Source: Prevotellaceae bacterium (GTDB lineage: Bacteria; Bacteroidota; Bacteroidia; Bacteroidales; UBA932). Taken from it: a stretch of DNA of 5,587 bases. A program made the translations under genes and the position numbers. The stretch spans positions 1 through 5,587 of the forward strand of contig JAITHX010000096.1 in the NCBI GenBank assembly GCA_031279735.1, read 5' to 3'. Under the pieces are notes generated by a model. That model did no database searches. It saw only the letters and a list, made by a program, of their open reading frames with translations, and had not been told where the DNA came from. Positions within the stretch are counted from its first letter, which is position 1. Each line of letters begins with the position of its first letter. Positions 5,412 to 5,587 of this stretch are shown here, piece by piece.

Positions 5412-5488
5412 ACCGCAAAGGGCGCAAGGGCTTCGCAGAGGGCGCAACGGCTTCGCGTCCTTTGCAAAGCCCTTGCGCCCTCTGCGGT
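5412..5488. repeat. G+C-rich inverted repeat, 30-bp arms
   Basis: Arms 5412-5441 and 5459-5488 are reverse complements at 27 of 30 positions, separated by 17 nt. The arms start ACCGCAAAGGGCGCAAGGGC and are made of GCGCAAGG / GCAGAGGG-like words; the loop contains a further GCGCAACGGCTTCGCG word of the same type. Mismatches are transitions in both directions, so no strand preference for RNA pairing is seen. The sequence is unrelated to the repeats at the left end and to the heptamer elements. It lies between the HEPN remnant and the possible gene end at 5521. Confidence 0.85.
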
Positions 5489-5520
5489 GAGAAACCGCAA
5501 CACGACGGTGAAAAGTCAAG

Positions 5521-5586
5521 TTATTTCGTGACAATTCCTAATGAGTCCGAACTGGAAAAGCTATAGAGGCTGCCGAAGTCGGCTCC
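5521..5586 (-). CDS. Possible C-terminal end of a gene entering from the right
   Basis: On the minus strand one frame is open from the window edge to a TAA at 5521-5523, giving 21 residues (GADFGSLYSFSSSDSLGIVT then Lys). The composition is protein-like, and the stop lies about 30 nt before the inverted repeat at 5412-5488, in keeping with the other gene ends in this window. The stretch is too short to name a family. The alternative is a plus-strand ATG at 5541 open to the edge, or plain intergenic sequence. Confidence 0.3.
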   Translation of the reverse strand, partial: GADFGSLYSFSSSDSLGIVTK

Positions 5587-5587
5587 G

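Noticed and set aside
5255..5503. 82-residue minus-strand frame over the right-end inverted repeat
   Set aside because: Its first half is a translation of the inverted repeat and the T-run hairpin, and its second half only overlaps the HEPN leader.

Overview
This window looks like chromosomal DNA from a member of the Bacteroidota, probably Bacteroidales-like. Three things point there. The two clear promoters read TAnnTTTG, the -7 box of the Bacteroidota primary sigma factor. The starts lack Shine-Dalgarno sequences and are preceded by A/T-rich leaders. The 850-residue AsmA-family protein and the short MltD-like lytic transglycosylase with a LysM-like tail have the form usual in that phylum. 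No rRNA, tRNA, transposase or CRISPR array was found.

Layout, left to right. Positions 1-826 hold no credible gene and are built from repeats: a 21-bp tandem array (80-268), then three copies of a longer dispersed unit (332-416, 504-588, 665-734). Copies 1-2 and 2-3 are separated by long loopless palindromes (416-495 and 584-649). A heptamer-repeat hairpin (731-822) follows and abuts the stop codon of the AsmA-family gene (827-3379, minus strand). A 138-bp divergent intergenic region carries one promoter in each direction. The lytic transglycosylase gene (3518-4420, plus strand) follows, and heptamer repeats begin inside its stop codon. Positions 4419-4660 form a nested heptamer palindrome between convergent genes. 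To its right, on the minus strand, is a MNT-type nucleotidyltransferase (antitoxin-like) gene (4666-4980), overlapped at its start by the end of a broken HEPN (toxin-like) gene (4959-5262). The right end has a hairpin with a T-run (5390-5411), a G+C-rich inverted repeat (5412-5488) of a fourth sequence family, and possibly the last 21 codons of another minus-strand gene (5521-5586).

How the genes relate. The two large genes are divergent and both act in the cell envelope: AsmA-like proteins are membrane-anchored periplasmic proteins linked to lipid transport or outer-membrane homeostasis, and the lytic transglycosylase cleaves peptidoglycan. A shared job is only an inference from context. The HEPN/MNT pair is a typical toxin-antitoxin-like module in HEPN-then-MNT order, but the HEPN gene has a frameshift and appears to have lost an internal segment, leaving the MNT gene as an apparent orphan.

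The most unusual aspect is the repeat content. Several unrelated palindromic families sit directly against gene 3' ends. Three arrays have a 7-bp or 21-bp period. In the AsmA 3' element, three of the four arm differences become G-U pairs only in RNA of the AsmA strand, which suggests selection on an RNA hairpin.
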